Assembly: GCA_014655195.1 (NCBI GenBank)
Contig: BNBH01000003.1
Location: 62,001 to 126,000, forward strand
Length of the DNA: 64,000 bases
Direction: 5' to 3'
Source of the DNA: Streptomyces cellulosae
Lineage (GTDB): Bacteria > Actinomycetota > Actinomycetes > Streptomycetales > Streptomycetaceae
Part shown: one piece after another, positions 39,146-47,618 of the stretch
How the letters are laid out: every line of letters begins with the position of its first letter
How positions within the stretch are numbered: position 1 is the first letter of the stretch
The notes under the pieces: generated by a model
Database searches by the model: none
Told to the model about the DNA's origin: nothing
The model's input: only the letters and a program-made list of their open reading frames with translations
Translations under genes and position numbers: made by a program

Positions 39146-41461
39146 TCAGCGTCCCAGGCGTCCCCGGACCATACCGACCAGTGAGTTGACCTCCTCGATG
39201 CGCATCCGGCGCGCGGCGACGTAGAAGACGCCCAGCAGGACGGCCCCGCCGCCGAGCAGCGCGGCGAACGAGCCGAGGACCTCCTGGCCCAGCGCGTTGC
39301 TGATGCCGTAACAGGCCGCGCCGCTGAGCAGGGCGGCCGGGACGGACGCGATGCACAGGCGGGCGTAGGTCCGCAGCACCCGGGAGCCGTCCAGGTCGCC
39401 GCCCAGCCGCTTGCGCAGCCGGCGCCAGGCGACGCCGACCCCGAGGGCGTAGGCGACGCCGTACGAGGCGGCCATGCCGACGACGGCCCAGCGGGCCGGC
39501 AGCACCACGAAGCAGAGGCCGGAGGCGACCGCGTTCGCGGCGGCCACGATGACCGTGTTGTAGAAGGGGGTCCGGGTGTCCTCGTACGCGTAGAAGGCGC
39601 GCAGGACCACGTACTGCACGGAGTAGGGGATCAGGCCGAGGCCGAACGCCATCAGCATGTAGCCCATGTTGGTTGCCTCGCTGGTGCCCGAGGACCCGAA
39701 GATCAGGGTGCACATCGGGATCCCGAGTGCGAGGAAGCCGAAGGCGATGGGCACGATCGCGACGGCGGTGGTGCGCAGGCCCTGGGAGATGTCGTCGCGG
39801 ACGGCGCCCGCGTCGTCCTCCGCCGCCGACCGGGAGATGCGCGGCAGCAGGGCGGCCATCAGGGACACGGTGATGATGGCCTGCGGCAGACCCCAGATCA
39901 GCTGGGCGTTGGCGTAGGCGGCGAAACCGGTGCCCTCGACGTCCGAGTCCAGGCCCGCGGCGGTGGACAGCTGGGTGACGACCAGCGCGCCCGCCTGGTT
40001 GGCGAGGACGAACAGGATGGTCCACTTGGCGAGCATCGCCGCCTTGCCGAGGCCGTGGCCCTTCCAGTCGAAGCGCAGCCGCATGCGGAAGCCGGTCTCC
40101 CGCAGGTACGGGATCATCGCGAGCGCCTGCACCACGAGACCCAGCAGCACGCCGATGCCGAGGAGCCGCAGACCCTCCGGCGGGATGTTCGAGACCTGCA
40201 TCTTCGAATCCGCGGCGGTGCCGTAGACCCAGATGAACGTGCCGAGCGTGACGATGATGACGATGTTGTTCAGGACCGGGGTCCACATCATCGCGCCGAA
40301 CCGGCCGCGCGCGTTGAGGATCTGACCCATCACCACATGCACGCCCATGAAGAAGATCGAGGGCAGGAAGTACCGGGTGAAGGTGACCGCGACGTCGTTG
40401 GCGGCGGGGTCCGAGGCGACGGGGTTCGACAGCGCACGCACCAGCAGCGGGGCGGCCAGCCAGGCAGCCGCGGTGAGCACCGCCAGTGCCACCATCACCA
40501 GCGTCAGCAGCCGGTTGGCGTAGGCCTCGCCGCCGTCGTCGTCGTCCTTCATGGCGCGCACGAGCTGCGGCACGAAGACGGAGTTGAGGCCGCCGCCGAC
40601 GGTGAGGATGTAGATCATCGTCGGCAGCTGGTAGGCGACCTGGAAGGAGTCGCCGAGCAGGCCGAGGCCCAGGGCCGACACGATCAGCGCGGACCGGATG
40701 AAGCCCGTGAGGCGGGACACCATCGTGCCCGCCGCCATCACGGCGCTGGACTTCAGCAGGCCGCCGGCGCGGCCGCCCTTCTTCGGGGCGGGCGCGGACG
40801 CGGGTTCCGGGGCCGCCGGCTCCGCCGCGGGGGGCGGAGTGGCGCCCGCGTAGTGGCCGGGCGTCGGGGCCGCGGGTCCGGGCACCGGGGCGGAGGCGTA
40901 CGGGGGCGGGCCGCCCGCCGGCTGTCCGGGGTGCGGGCCGCCCTGGGGACGGGCCTGGCCGCCGTGCTGGTCGGGGAAGGCGCCGCTCTGCTGCTGGTCG
41001 CGGAAGAGGTGAGCGAAGGCGTCCGGCTCGTGGCGCTGCTCCCCCGCCTGGCCGACGAGGTCGTCCACACCGACGTACTGCGTGGTGCGCGGGTCGTCGC
41101 CGTACGGCAGGTGCTGGGTGGGGCCGTCCGGCTCCGGGGCGGGCGTCCTGGCCCAGACCCGGGGGTCGGGCGCGTACGGCGACTGCGGCGGCTGCCCGTA
41201 GAGGGGCTGCTGCGGCTGCTGCGCGCCGGGCGGGGGCGGCGGGTGCGCCGACCGGTCGTAGAGCGCCTCCGCGACCGGGTCCTGGGCGTCGATGTCCTGC
41301 GCCCGGTAGGGGTCCTGGGCGTAGGCGTCCTGGACGTACGGGTCGGCGGGTGGCTGTGACGCCTGGTCGTGCCCGGGCGGCGGACCCCCGGCGGGGTCCG
41401 ACTCGGGATGGCCCGAGTTGGCCGCGGCGTCGCCGCGGTCACCGTCGTACGGCGCGTTCAT
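39146..41461 (-). CDS. murJ: lipid II flippase MurJ (MviN) with long disordered N-terminus
   Basis: 771 residues. Residues 1-225 are Pro/Gln/Asp/Tyr-rich and disordered (ADPYVQDAYAQDPYRAQDID; PTQHLPYGDDPRTTQYV). From ~228 follows the MOP-superfamily transporter with about 14 spans: SSAVMAAGTMVSRLTGFIRS, GLNSVFVPQLVRAM, RYFLPSIFFMGVHVVMGQIL, and a final FAALLGGGAVLLGVFYVAAR. It moves lipid II across the membrane for peptidoglycan synthesis. ATG 41461, 44 bases after DUF6049. The tail has TQ-containing motifs similar to one of the sortases. Confidence 0.95.
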   Translation of the reverse strand: MNAPYDGDRGDAAANSGHPESDPAGGPPPGHDQASQPPADPYVQDAYAQDPYRAQDIDAQDPVAEALYDRSAHPPPPPGAQQPQQPLYGQPPQSPYAPDPRVWARTPAPEPDGPTQHLPYGDDPRTTQYVGVDDLVGQAGEQRHEPDAFAHLFRDQQQSGAFPDQHGGQARPQGGPHPGQPAGGPPPYASAPVPGPAAPTPGHYAGATPPPAAEPAAPEPASAPAPKKGGRAGGLLKSSAVMAAGTMVSRLTGFIRSALIVSALGLGLLGDSFQVAYQLPTMIYILTVGGGLNSVFVPQLVRAMKDDDDGGEAYANRLLTLVMVALAVLTAAAWLAAPLLVRALSNPVASDPAANDVAVTFTRYFLPSIFFMGVHVVMGQILNARGRFGAMMWTPVLNNIVIIVTLGTFIWVYGTAADSKMQVSNIPPEGLRLLGIGVLLGLVVQALAMIPYLRETGFRMRLRFDWKGHGLGKAAMLAKWTILFVLANQAGALVVTQLSTAAGLDSDVEGTGFAAYANAQLIWGLPQAIITVSLMAALLPRISRSAAEDDAGAVRDDISQGLRTTAVAIVPIAFGFLALGIPMCTLIFGSSGTSEATNMGYMLMAFGLGLIPYSVQYVVLRAFYAYEDTRTPFYNTVIVAAANAVASGLCFVVLPARWAVVGMAASYGVAYALGVGVAWRRLRKRLGGDLDGSRVLRTYARLCIASVPAALLSGAACYGISNALGQEVLGSFAALLGGGAVLLGVFYVAARRMRIEEVNSLVGMVRGRLGR

Positions 41462-41505
41462 GGTTACCCCACCTCATCGTCCCTGGCCCACCGGCCACGA
41501 CCTTC

Positions 41506-43908
41506 TCAACGGTCCACTCTCTCACCCGTGCCGGACGGGTCGGCGCTTTCCGGAGCGGTGTCCGGGGCCGGGTCACTCGGCTGCTCCGGGGCGTCCTCCC
41601 GGGTGTCCGGGGCGGACTCCTCGGTGGGACGCATCCCGGAGGCGTCGGGGTTCTGCGCGTCGCCGGCGTCCGCCTCGTCCGCCGCGTCCTCCTGCTCCCG
41701 CTTCTCGGCCTGGCGGCCCGCCGCCCGCTTGCGCTGGGTGTACATACGGAAGCCGGCCAGGACGAGCAGCAGCACACCGCCGCCGATGACCAGCATCACC
41801 GTCGCGGTGATCTCGGTGACCTTCACGTCGAACGTGACGGGCTGACCGTAGGGTCGGCCGTCCTGCGTGTACAGCTGGGCGACCACGGTGGCCCGGCCGT
41901 TGGCGTTGGCGTTCGTGGTGAACTTCACCGACTGGCTGTGGCCGCCGGAGACGGCGACGGGCTGCTCCTCGTAGGCGTTGCCGCCGATCTCCAGGCGGGT
42001 CGGGTTGGTGGAGGTGAGCCGGAGCACCAGGTGCTCGACGCCCTGCACCAGGTTGTTCTGGACCGTCACGGGGATCGTCGCGCTGCGGCCGGAGAGCTTG
42101 GTCTCCGACTTCTCGATCAGCCGGACCTGGCCGCTCAGCGTGTCCAGGTACGTCTCGACGCCGCTGCGGTAGATCGCCGCCTCGGCCGGCCGTCCGCGCC
42201 AGGACGCCGCCATGCCCCGGTTGAGGGCGCGGCCGAAGGGCGTCACCACGCGGGACTGGTCGGAGAGGATCACCTTGAAGCGGTCGAGCTTGTCCTGCGT
42301 CCTGGCGATCTGCTCGAAGGCCGACCGCGGCAGCTCCTGCTTGCGCAGCGACTTCGGGTACGCGGACGCCGAGGGTACCTCGGTGGCGGCGGCCGGGTCC
42401 GGCTTGGACTTCGCGGCCGCCGTGAGGTCCTGCGGCTGCGACCAGGTGCTGTCCTGGAGGGCGCCGACGGCCTCGGCCATCGTCTGGGCCTGTGCGGCGG
42501 ACGGGGTGCGCTGCGGGGCGACCACGACGCTGCGCGGACGGTCCGTCTGCTGGGCGAGGGTGAGGCTCTGGGCCAGGAAGCGCTGCACCGCCTGCGTGGA
42601 GGAGGAGGCTCGCGTCATGTCGCCCTCGAACACGGTGGACAGCCGTGCGTCGGCGACCACGGCCGTGGTGCCGCCGCCGATGGGGCGGGGCGCGGTGGGC
42701 GTGTAGGTCAGGTCGTGGCCGGTCTCGAAGGTGTCGCCGCGGACGATCAGCTTGTCGGCGCCGGCCGAGGTGGAGACCTTGACGATGGAGGGGTCGACGG
42801 CGCCCTCGACAGGCCATGCGTAGTCCGTGCTGGGCTTGACGTGGAGGATCGACTCGACGGTGCCGGCGGCGACGTCGGTGGCCTCCTTGAGGTGGCGCAG
42901 CGAGCCGGTGACCGACGTGCCGTGGTGGGCGAGCGAGGCGAGGTCGGGGTCGCCGAACGGCAGCGCGACGACCTCCTTGTCCGCCACCGCCCTCTGCACC
43001 TCGGTGAGCCACCGCTTGGCGACCTCCTGGTGGCCGCCGACGGCGTTCTTGTCGTCCTCGTCCTCACCGGGGATCTCGTAGCGGGTGGTCATCGCCTCGA
43101 CGGAGGCGAGCAGGTCGGGGTCGATCACCCACGTGACGTCGAGGTCCTTGCCGAGGGCCACCATCCGGTCCAACCGGCCGCCCGGGGAGATCTCCGCGGC
43201 GAGCTCGTCGTCGTGGAAGACGGGCGTCTGCTCCTCGTCGGAGCCGGTCTCCGCCGTCATGTGGACGGTGGAGATCAGCGGCCACATGACGGTGGTCTTC
43301 GTCTTGGTGTCCAGCTCGTCCGGCTGCCACGGCAGGAACGTGTGGCGGACGCCGAACGTCTGCTCCCAGGGCTGGTCGGAGGTCTCGCCGGTGAGGGTGA
43401 CGGAGAGGTCGTAGACGCCGTCCTTGCCCAGGTCCAGCTCGTCCGCCGGAACCGAGATCGTGTAGTGCTGCGAGACGCCGGGGATGAGCTTGGAGAACTT
43501 CTCGGTGTACTTGTCGTCGATCTCCGCCCCGACGGGGCTGTCGACGTCACCGGAGTTCTTGGCGACCGTGTCGATGCTCGAGCGGGTGTCCAGCAGGGAG
43601 CTCACCCGCAGCCCGACGGAGGCGTTGGTGACGGCCTTCTTGCCCTTGTTGGTGACCGTCCCGGAGACGGTCACGGTGTCGCCCTCGGAGGGGGCGCTGG
43701 GTGTGAGGGAGTCCACGGAGACGGACACGGAACCCTCGTCGGAGGCGGCCTTCGGCGCGGCCTGGGCCGCGGCCTCCGCGGGAGACCCCGCCGGAAGCTG
43801 GAGGAGCCCGGCCAGGAGGGGCGTCCCGGCGAGCACGGCACCGGTGCGCCGCAGCCAGCGGCGGGCAGGTGAGGGACTGGTCCCCTGGAAGTCTGCCGCC
43901 TCGGCCAC
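41506..43908 (-). CDS. DUF6049 family exported membrane protein
   Basis: 800 residues. Signal segment RTGAVLAGTPLLAGLLQLPA ending near AEAAAQA, a CARDB-like Ig domain (~60-170 SVDSLTPSAPSEGDTVTVSG), a large middle part (~220-560) resembling a polysaccharide-deacetylase-like barrel without clear catalytic residues, a second Ig-like domain (~590-720), and a C-terminal span (ITATVMLVIGGGVLLLVLAG) followed by a long acidic cytoplasmic tail. It is encoded directly before murJ in Streptomyces. Function unknown; a role in envelope assembly is inferred from context only. GTG start at 43908. Confidence 0.85.
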   Translation of the reverse strand: MAEAADFQGTSPSPARRWLRRTGAVLAGTPLLAGLLQLPAGSPAEAAAQAAPKAASDEGSVSVSVDSLTPSAPSEGDTVTVSGTVTNKGKKAVTNASVGLRVSSLLDTRSSIDTVAKNSGDVDSPVGAEIDDKYTEKFSKLIPGVSQHYTISVPADELDLGKDGVYDLSVTLTGETSDQPWEQTFGVRHTFLPWQPDELDTKTKTTVMWPLISTVHMTAETGSDEEQTPVFHDDELAAEISPGGRLDRMVALGKDLDVTWVIDPDLLASVEAMTTRYEIPGEDEDDKNAVGGHQEVAKRWLTEVQRAVADKEVVALPFGDPDLASLAHHGTSVTGSLRHLKEATDVAAGTVESILHVKPSTDYAWPVEGAVDPSIVKVSTSAGADKLIVRGDTFETGHDLTYTPTAPRPIGGGTTAVVADARLSTVFEGDMTRASSSTQAVQRFLAQSLTLAQQTDRPRSVVVAPQRTPSAAQAQTMAEAVGALQDSTWSQPQDLTAAAKSKPDPAAATEVPSASAYPKSLRKQELPRSAFEQIARTQDKLDRFKVILSDQSRVVTPFGRALNRGMAASWRGRPAEAAIYRSGVETYLDTLSGQVRLIEKSETKLSGRSATIPVTVQNNLVQGVEHLVLRLTSTNPTRLEIGGNAYEEQPVAVSGGHSQSVKFTTNANANGRATVVAQLYTQDGRPYGQPVTFDVKVTEITATVMLVIGGGVLLLVLAGFRMYTQRKRAAGRQAEKREQEDAADEADAGDAQNPDASGMRPTEESAPDTREDAPEQPSDPAPDTAPESADPSGTGERVDR

Positions 43909-44109
43909 GCGCTCGCCCGTCCCTTGTCGTCGTCAGTGGTCGTCGGAATGTGCGTCCAGGCATGGTAACGAGGTGCGAGGAGGGGAAGTGCCGCGGACCG
44001 GTGCCCAAGATCGAGCGGCGCGCGCCTTGTCCATGATCGCCACAGGTGTCCGTCCCCGCGTCTTTTTCCGGGCGCCCGGGGCCGTGCGGGCCACGTACCC
44101 TCTTCTGTT

Positions 44110-45576
44110 GTGCCGAACGCCAACGAAGCAACCAGTGCCCTGAGCCAGGTGCAGGACCGCGCCGTGAGTGAACTGCTGCGGGTCGCCCCTGTCGCCGACG
44201 ACCTAGCCCGCCGTTTCCAGGAGGCGGGGTTCTCACTCGCCCTGGTCGGCGGCTCGGTGCGGGACGCGTTGCTCGGCCGCCTCGGCAACGACCTGGACTT
44301 CACGACCGACGCCCGCCCGCAGGACGTCCTGAAGATCATGCGGCCCTGGGCGGACGCCGTCTGGGACGTCGGCATCGCCTTCGGCACGGTCGGGGCCCAG
44401 AAGGAGGCGCGAGTCGGGGACACCGACCGGAGCTTCCAGATCGAGGTGACCACCTACCGGTCCGAGGCGTACGACCGCACGTCGCGCAAGCCGGAGGTGT
44501 CTTATGGCGACTCCATCGAGGAGGATCTCGTCCGCCGTGACTTCACCGTCAACGCGATGGCCGTCGCCCTCCCCGAGAAGAAGTTCATCGACCCCCACGG
44601 CGGGCTGAACGACCTCGCGGAGCGGGTGCTGCGCACGCCGGGAACGCCCGAGGAGTCCTTCTCCGACGACCCGCTGCGGATGATGCGGGCCGCGCGCTTC
44701 GCCGCCCAGCTCGACTTCGAGGTGGCCCCCGAGGTCGTCGCGGCGATGAAGGACATGGCGGGGCGTATTGAGATCGTCTCCGCCGAGCGGATCCGGGACG
44801 AGCTGAACAAGCTGATCCTGTCCCCGCACCCCCGCAAGGGCCTCACCCTGCTCGTGGACACCGGGATCGCCTCCTATGTCCTGCCGGAGCTGCCCGCCCT
44901 GCACCTGGAGCGTGACGAGCACCACCGGCACAAGGACGTCTACGAGCACACCCTGATCGTGCTGGAGCAGGCGATGGCCCTGGAGGAGGACGGCCCCGAC
45001 CTGACCCTCCGCCTCGCCGCCCTGCTGCACGACATCGGCAAGCCCCGCACCCGCCGCTTCGAGAAGGACGGCCGCGTCTCGTTCCACCACCACGAGGTGG
45101 TCGGGGCGAAGATGGCCAAGAAGCGTATGACCGCGCTGAAGTACCCCAACGACCTGGTGAAGGACGTTTCCCGGCTGGTCGAGCTGCACCTGCGGTTCCA
45201 CGGCTACGGCACGGGAGAGTGGACGGACTCCGCCGTCCGCCGCTACGTCCGGGACGCGGGACCGCTCCTCAGCCGGCTGCACAAGCTGACCCGCTCGGAC
45301 TGCACCACGCGGAACCGGCGCAAGGCCGCCGCTCTCTCCCGCGCGTACGACCAACTGGAGGAGCGCATCGCCCAGCTGCAGGAGAAGGAGGAGCTCGACT
45401 CCATCCGCCCGGACCTCGACGGCAACCAGATCATGGAGATCCTGGGCATCAAGCCGGGTCCGGAGGTCGGGAAGGCGTACAAGCACCTGCTGGAGCTCCG
45501 GCTGGAGAACGGCCCGATGGAGCACGACGAAGCGGTGAAGGCCCTCAAGGAGTGGTGGGCCGCACAGCAGGGCTGA
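44110..45576 (+). CDS. cca: CCA tRNA nucleotidyltransferase
   Basis: 488 residues. Nucleotidyltransferase motif LVGGSVRDALLGR followed by NDLDFTTDARP (Asp61, Asp63), RDFTVNAMAV and RMMRAARFAAQ. An HD domain follows: HHRHKDVYEHTL, LAALLHDIGKPRTR, HHHEVVGAKM. It adds or repairs the 3' CCA of tRNAs, needed here since both tRNA genes in the window lack it. GTG start. It is divergent from DUF6049 and ends beside the twin parS palindromes. Confidence 0.97.
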   Translation: MPNANEATSALSQVQDRAVSELLRVAPVADDLARRFQEAGFSLALVGGSVRDALLGRLGNDLDFTTDARPQDVLKIMRPWADAVWDVGIAFGTVGAQKEARVGDTDRSFQIEVTTYRSEAYDRTSRKPEVSYGDSIEEDLVRRDFTVNAMAVALPEKKFIDPHGGLNDLAERVLRTPGTPEESFSDDPLRMMRAARFAAQLDFEVAPEVVAAMKDMAGRIEIVSAERIRDELNKLILSPHPRKGLTLLVDTGIASYVLPELPALHLERDEHHRHKDVYEHTLIVLEQAMALEEDGPDLTLRLAALLHDIGKPRTRRFEKDGRVSFHHHEVVGAKMAKKRMTALKYPNDLVKDVSRLVELHLRFHGYGTGEWTDSAVRRYVRDAGPLLSRLHKLTRSDCTTRNRRKAAALSRAYDQLEERIAQLQEKEELDSIRPDLDGNQIMEILGIKPGPEVGKAYKHLLELRLENGPMEHDEAVKALKEWWAAQQG

Positions 45577-45584
45577 GAACGGAA

Positions 45585-45618
45585 GCGGGGTCATGTTTCA
45601 CGTGAAACATGACCCCGC
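45585..45618. terminator. parS: perfect 34-bp palindrome with central parS (1 of 2)
   Basis: GCGGGGTCATGTTTCAC and its exact reverse complement, no spacer. The central 14 bases 45595-45608 are a perfect parS. It lies 8 bases past the cca stop; as RNA it would form a 17-bp hairpin. Confidence 0.93.
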
Positions 45619-45623
45619 ACATG

Positions 45624-45663
45624 CGTCGGGGGCGGTGTTTCACGTGAAACACCGCCCCCGACG
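45624..45663. terminator. parS: perfect 40-bp palindrome with central parS (2 of 2)
   Basis: CGTCGGGGGCGGTGTTTCAC and its exact reverse complement. The central 14 bases 45637-45650 are a perfect parS. It begins 5 bases after the first palindrome and ends 6 bases before the stop of the convergent LppU-like gene. Confidence 0.94.
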
Positions 45664-45669
45664 TCGTTC

Positions 45670-46155
45670 CTACTTGTCCTTCAGGCAGAGCAGGAAGCTC
45701 TTGCTGCCGTTGGTCTCCGTGTAGACGTACTCGAAGTCCTTGGCCTCGGCCTCGCACTTGCTCTGGGCGGTCAGGCCGGAGTAGTCGCCCTCGACCTTGG
45801 CCAGCACCTTGTACTGCGCCTTCGCGTCGCCGCAGTCGACGACCTCGAGGTCCGGGTTGTTGTCGTCCGTGCTGCCACGGTGCATGCAGTCGCCCACGGC
45901 GGCCGCGGCGGCGTCGTCACGGCTGGCGATCCACCCGCCGATGGCCACACCCGCGACGATCAGAACGATGACGACGTTCTTGATCGTCTTGAAGCTGATC
46001 TTGCGGCCCTGCTGCTGCGGGGGCACCGGGGCTCCCGGCGGCGGGAAGCCGGGCTGACCGGCCTGCTGCGGGAAGGGGGGCTGGCCCTGGGGCTGGCCGT
46101 AGGGCTGCTGCTGGCCCTGGGCGAACGGGTTGCCCTGGGGCGGCGGAGTGGTCAC
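45670..46155 (-). CDS. LppU/SCO3897-like membrane-anchored protein
   Basis: 161 residues. A Pro/Gln/Gly-rich cytoplasmic tail (~1-48 QGQQQPYGQPQGQPPFPQQA), one span (~57-75 IKNVVIVLIVAGVAIGGWIA) and a small exported domain with four Cys (GDCMHRG, VDCGDAKAQYKV, SKCEAEAKDF, LLCLKDK) probably forming two disulfides. The Cys pattern and position fit the LppU/SCO3897 family of actinobacterial proteins, function unknown. GTG start. Confidence 0.85.
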   Translation of the reverse strand: MTTPPPQGNPFAQGQQQPYGQPQGQPPFPQQAGQPGFPPPGAPVPPQQQGRKISFKTIKNVVIVLIVAGVAIGGWIASRDDAAAAAVGDCMHRGSTDDNNPDLEVVDCGDAKAQYKVLAKVEGDYSGLTAQSKCEAEAKDFEYVYTETNGSKSFLLCLKDK

Positions 46156-46278
46156 TTGGGGGTCCCCCTAGTACATAGGCACGTGACGCGAAAGACGCGT
46201 TGATAAGACGCACGTAAGCTACCGGCCCAGACTGACAACTCTGTAGCGAGATATGACTCTGTGGCGCTGATGTGACAC

Positions 46279-47541
46279 TTACTGGCGCTCAAACCGGGCC
46301 ATAGCCACTGCTACTGCTCCGTAGATAACGGCGATTGTTACCACCAGCGTGACTGAACGGCCGTCAGGCGGGAGCACCAGGGCGGCCACGGCTGCGGCCC
46401 CGACGAACGCGACGTTGAACAGCACGTCGTAGACCGAGAAGATCCGGCCGCGGAAGTCGTCGTCCACGGAGGCCTGGACGATGGTGTCGGTGGAGATCTT
46501 CGCGCCCTGGGTGGAGAGGCCGAGGACGAACGCCCCTGCCAGCAGCGGGCCGGAGGTGAACGGCAGGCCGAGCGCGGGCTCCAGCACGGCCGCCGCCGCG
46601 GCGCACGTCACGATCCAGCGGCCGGGCCCCATCCGCCCCGCGGCCCACGGGGTCAGCACGGCCGCGGCGAAGAACCCCGCGCCGGACGCCCCCAACGCCA
46701 GTCCCAGCAGGGCGAGTCCCTCGTCCGTGGTCGATGTCAGGTGGTACCGGCAGAGCATCAGCAACATGACGAGCATGCCGCCGTAGCAGAAGCGCATCAG
46801 GAACATGCCCGTGAGCGCCCAGGCCGCGTCCCTGCGCGCGGGCGCCGCGAGATGACGTACGCCGGCCACCAGGTCGGCGACCGTGCCGGAGAGGGCGGCG
46901 GACAGCCGGGGGTGCTCCAACGCACGGTCCGGGCCGAGCAGTTCCTTGGCGATGCGCAGCGCGGCCAGGGCCGCGCACAGATAGAGAACGGCGCCCACGA
47001 GCACCACGGCCGCGTCGGAGTCCGCGACGACCAGCCGGACCACGAAGGCCAGCCCGCCGCCCGCGGTCGCGGCCAGCGTCCCGGCGGTCGGGGAGAGGGC
47101 GTTGGCGATGACGAGCCGCTCGGTGTCCACCACCCGGGGCAGCGCGGCGGACAGCCCGGCGAGGACGAAGCGGTTGACGCCCGTGACGCACAGCGCGGCC
47201 ACGAACAGGAGCCAGTCGGGCACCCGGACGAGGATCAGCAGGGCGGTCACCGTCGCCATCAGGGCGCGCAGCAGATTGCCGTAGAGGAAGACCTGGCGGC
47301 GGCGCCAGCGGTCCAGCAGGACGCCGGCGAACGGGCCGATCGCGGAGTAGGGCAGAAGCAGGATGGCCATGGCCGAGGCGATGGCCGCGGCGGAGGTCTG
47401 CCGCTCGGGCGAGAAGACGACGTAGGCGGCGAGCGCGACCTGGAAGACGCCGTCGGCGCCCTGGGAGAGCAACCGGACGGCGAGCAGGCGCCGGAAGCCT
47501 TGGAAGCGCAGCAGAACGCGCAGGTCACGGACGACGGCCAT
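46279..47541 (-). CDS. MFS transporter
   Basis: 420 residues, 12 predicted spans; the drug-exporter-type loop LLDRWRRRQVFLYGNLLRAL between spans 2 and 3 is clear, with DADAAVV- and PDGRSV-type loops later. Substrate unknown. ATG 47541 (MAVVRDLRVLLRF, GTGAGG upstream) is preferred to ATG 47580, because the latter lies in the loop of the ino1 terminator. Starts 78 bases downstream of ino1 on the same strand. Confidence 0.92.
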   Translation of the reverse strand: MAVVRDLRVLLRFQGFRRLLAVRLLSQGADGVFQVALAAYVVFSPERQTSAAAIASAMAILLLPYSAIGPFAGVLLDRWRRRQVFLYGNLLRALMATVTALLILVRVPDWLLFVAALCVTGVNRFVLAGLSAALPRVVDTERLVIANALSPTAGTLAATAGGGLAFVVRLVVADSDAAVVLVGAVLYLCAALAALRIAKELLGPDRALEHPRLSAALSGTVADLVAGVRHLAAPARRDAAWALTGMFLMRFCYGGMLVMLLMLCRYHLTSTTDEGLALLGLALGASGAGFFAAAVLTPWAAGRMGPGRWIVTCAAAAAVLEPALGLPFTSGPLLAGAFVLGLSTQGAKISTDTIVQASVDDDFRGRIFSVYDVLFNVAFVGAAAVAALVLPPDGRSVTLVVTIAVIYGAVAVAMARFERQ

Positions 47542-47562
47542 GAGGCACAGCCTCACATACGA

Positions 47563-47598
47563 CGGGGGTCTCCGGGACATACGACCCGGAGACCCCCG
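47563..47598 (-). terminator. ino1 terminator
   Basis: Perfect 14-bp stem CGGGGGTCTCCGGG / CCCGGAGACCCCCG with an 8-base loop, 20 bases past the ino1 stop. Confidence 0.85.
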
Positions 47599-47618
47599 AC
47601 TGCCCGCGGTGGTCGCGC

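Noticed and set aside
41350..43872. 840-codon plus-strand frame opposite DUF6049
   Set aside because: Antisense shadow; DUF6049 shows signal peptide, Ig-like domains and C-terminal span.
47542..47580. ATG 47580 as MFS start
   Set aside because: It lies in the loop of the ino1 terminator hairpin; the ATG at 47541 has its own GAGG and begins the conserved sequence.
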